The notes under the pieces: model-generated
What the model was told of the DNA's origin: nothing
The model's database searches: none
The model's input: only the letters and a program-made list of their open reading frames with translations
In this document: positions 63,698 through 64,000 of the stretch, one piece after another
Position numbering within the stretch: position 1 is the first letter of the stretch
How the letters are laid out: every line of letters begins with the position of its first letter
From: Embleya scabrispora
Lineage (GTDB): Bacteria; Actinomycetota; Actinomycetes; Streptomycetales; Streptomycetaceae
Assembly (NCBI RefSeq): GCF_002024165.1
Contig: NZ_MWQN01000001.1
Coordinates: 4,319,501-4,383,500, forward strand
DNA length: 64,000 nt
Reading direction: 5' to 3'
Made by a program: the position numbers and the translations under genes

Positions 63698-64000
63698 CTA
63701 CTGCGGTGCATCCTTCAGGTCCGAGATTCGGCCGCCGTCGAGCGGGACCCGATACCAGACGTCGATGGTCGAGCCGTCGCCGAAGTGCTCGGTGACGATG
63801 ACCGTCGCGTGGCCGGCGCCGCTGCCCTCGTAGCGGACGTCGCGACTCTCGGGGGTGTTCTGGGCGCGGAAGACCGGGTCGGCCATGTTCTCCTCGGCCC
63901 AGTCGTCCAGGCGGGCGTTGAGTTCGGGGGTGAGGAATTCGTTGCGGACCTCGGTCGGGTCCATGTTCGGGTTGGTGCCGTTGATCGCGTCCAGGTACTG
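63698..64000 (-). CDS. Hypothetical protein, N-terminus outside the window (partial)
   Basis: The last 100 codons of a minus-strand gene that continues past the window end. Readable parts are QYLDAINGTNPNMDPTEV, ARLDDWAEENMADPVFRAQN and a beta-rich end with ATVIVTEHFGDGSTIDVWYR then VPLDGGRISDLKDAPQ. The last part resembles small NTF2/SnoaL-like or lipoprotein tail domains, but I cannot name a family. It converges on the rhodanese gene with a strong terminator between. Confidence 0.7.
   Translation of the reverse strand, partial: QYLDAINGTNPNMDPTEVRNEFLTPELNARLDDWAEENMADPVFRAQNTPESRDVRYEGSGAGHATVIVTEHFGDGSTIDVWYRVPLDGGRISDLKDAPQ

Overview
The window is a roughly 72-74 % GC actinobacterial chromosome segment. 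Many GTG starts, leaderless-looking promoters, several intergenic copies of a short repeat (core CCTCAAACGCCGGCCGGGCTG-like) and the gene content point to Streptomycetales (Streptomyces, Kitasatospora, Embleya or Yinghuangia type). The genus cannot be fixed from the sequence alone. Most genes are chromosomal housekeeping or regulatory. I see no phage, IS element, CRISPR array or biosynthetic gene cluster.

Layout. 0-6.4 kb: end of a xanthine dehydrogenase-type subunit, an MFS exporter, a DEAD/DEAH helicase, an IclR regulator and a Lon-like (S16) membrane protease. 6.4-8.5 kb: a gene-free inverted repeat array with a decayed ABC permease fragment at its edge. 8.5-12 kb: a divergent Lrp / FAD-oxidase pair and an MmyB-type XRE regulator with its own palindrome. 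12.3-17.2 kb: a truncated alanyl-tRNA synthetase paralogue, a zinc-ribbon protein, an SDR, and the NAD-salvage pair pncB-pncA. 17.3-18.7 kb: a second inverted array homologous to the first. 18.7-25.4 kb: an M6 protease, two RDD membrane proteins, clpS, a DUF2017 protein and an amino-acid permease.

25.5-33 kb is a conserved actinobacterial block in nearly the order known from Mycobacterium (pncB, clpS, DUF2017, mec, cysO, cysM, murI, MBL protein, rph, rdgB). Here the sulfur-carrier cysteine pathway (JAMM protease, CysO, CysM) has a recognisable cysteine leader peptide in front of cysO. A TetR/quinone-reductase pair sits after cysM, and murI survives only as a short relic fused by overlap to the MBL gene.

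33-42 kb is the most unusual stretch: a PucR-type regulator, a YqiJ/NfeD-like membrane protein with a histidine-rich loop, a flotillin (SPFH) protein and a 1600-residue AAA+ ATPase. Three copies of a TGCCGG-N3/4-CCGGCA palindrome bracket the regulator. This looks like one regulated membrane-scaffold/ATPase system of unknown purpose.

42-64 kb: GNAT, a Moco oxidoreductase, an LLM flavoenzyme, a RICIN-domain protein, a GroES paralogue, a DUF3618 protein, a Ni/Co ECF transporter (MNQO) with a Nur-like box, and Bcp peroxiredoxin. A tandem repeat array follows. Then come an amidohydrolase plus NCS1 permease divergent from a TetR with three matching operators, tRNA-Leu(TAG), a deaminase-like orphan, 6-phosphogluconate dehydrogenase, an MFS exporter, a GntR regulator divergent from a two-gene unit, and a TetR/PPOX pair divergent from a rhodanese. 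The four large non-coding repeat regions all lie between convergent genes, which is the clearest genome-scale pattern in the window.
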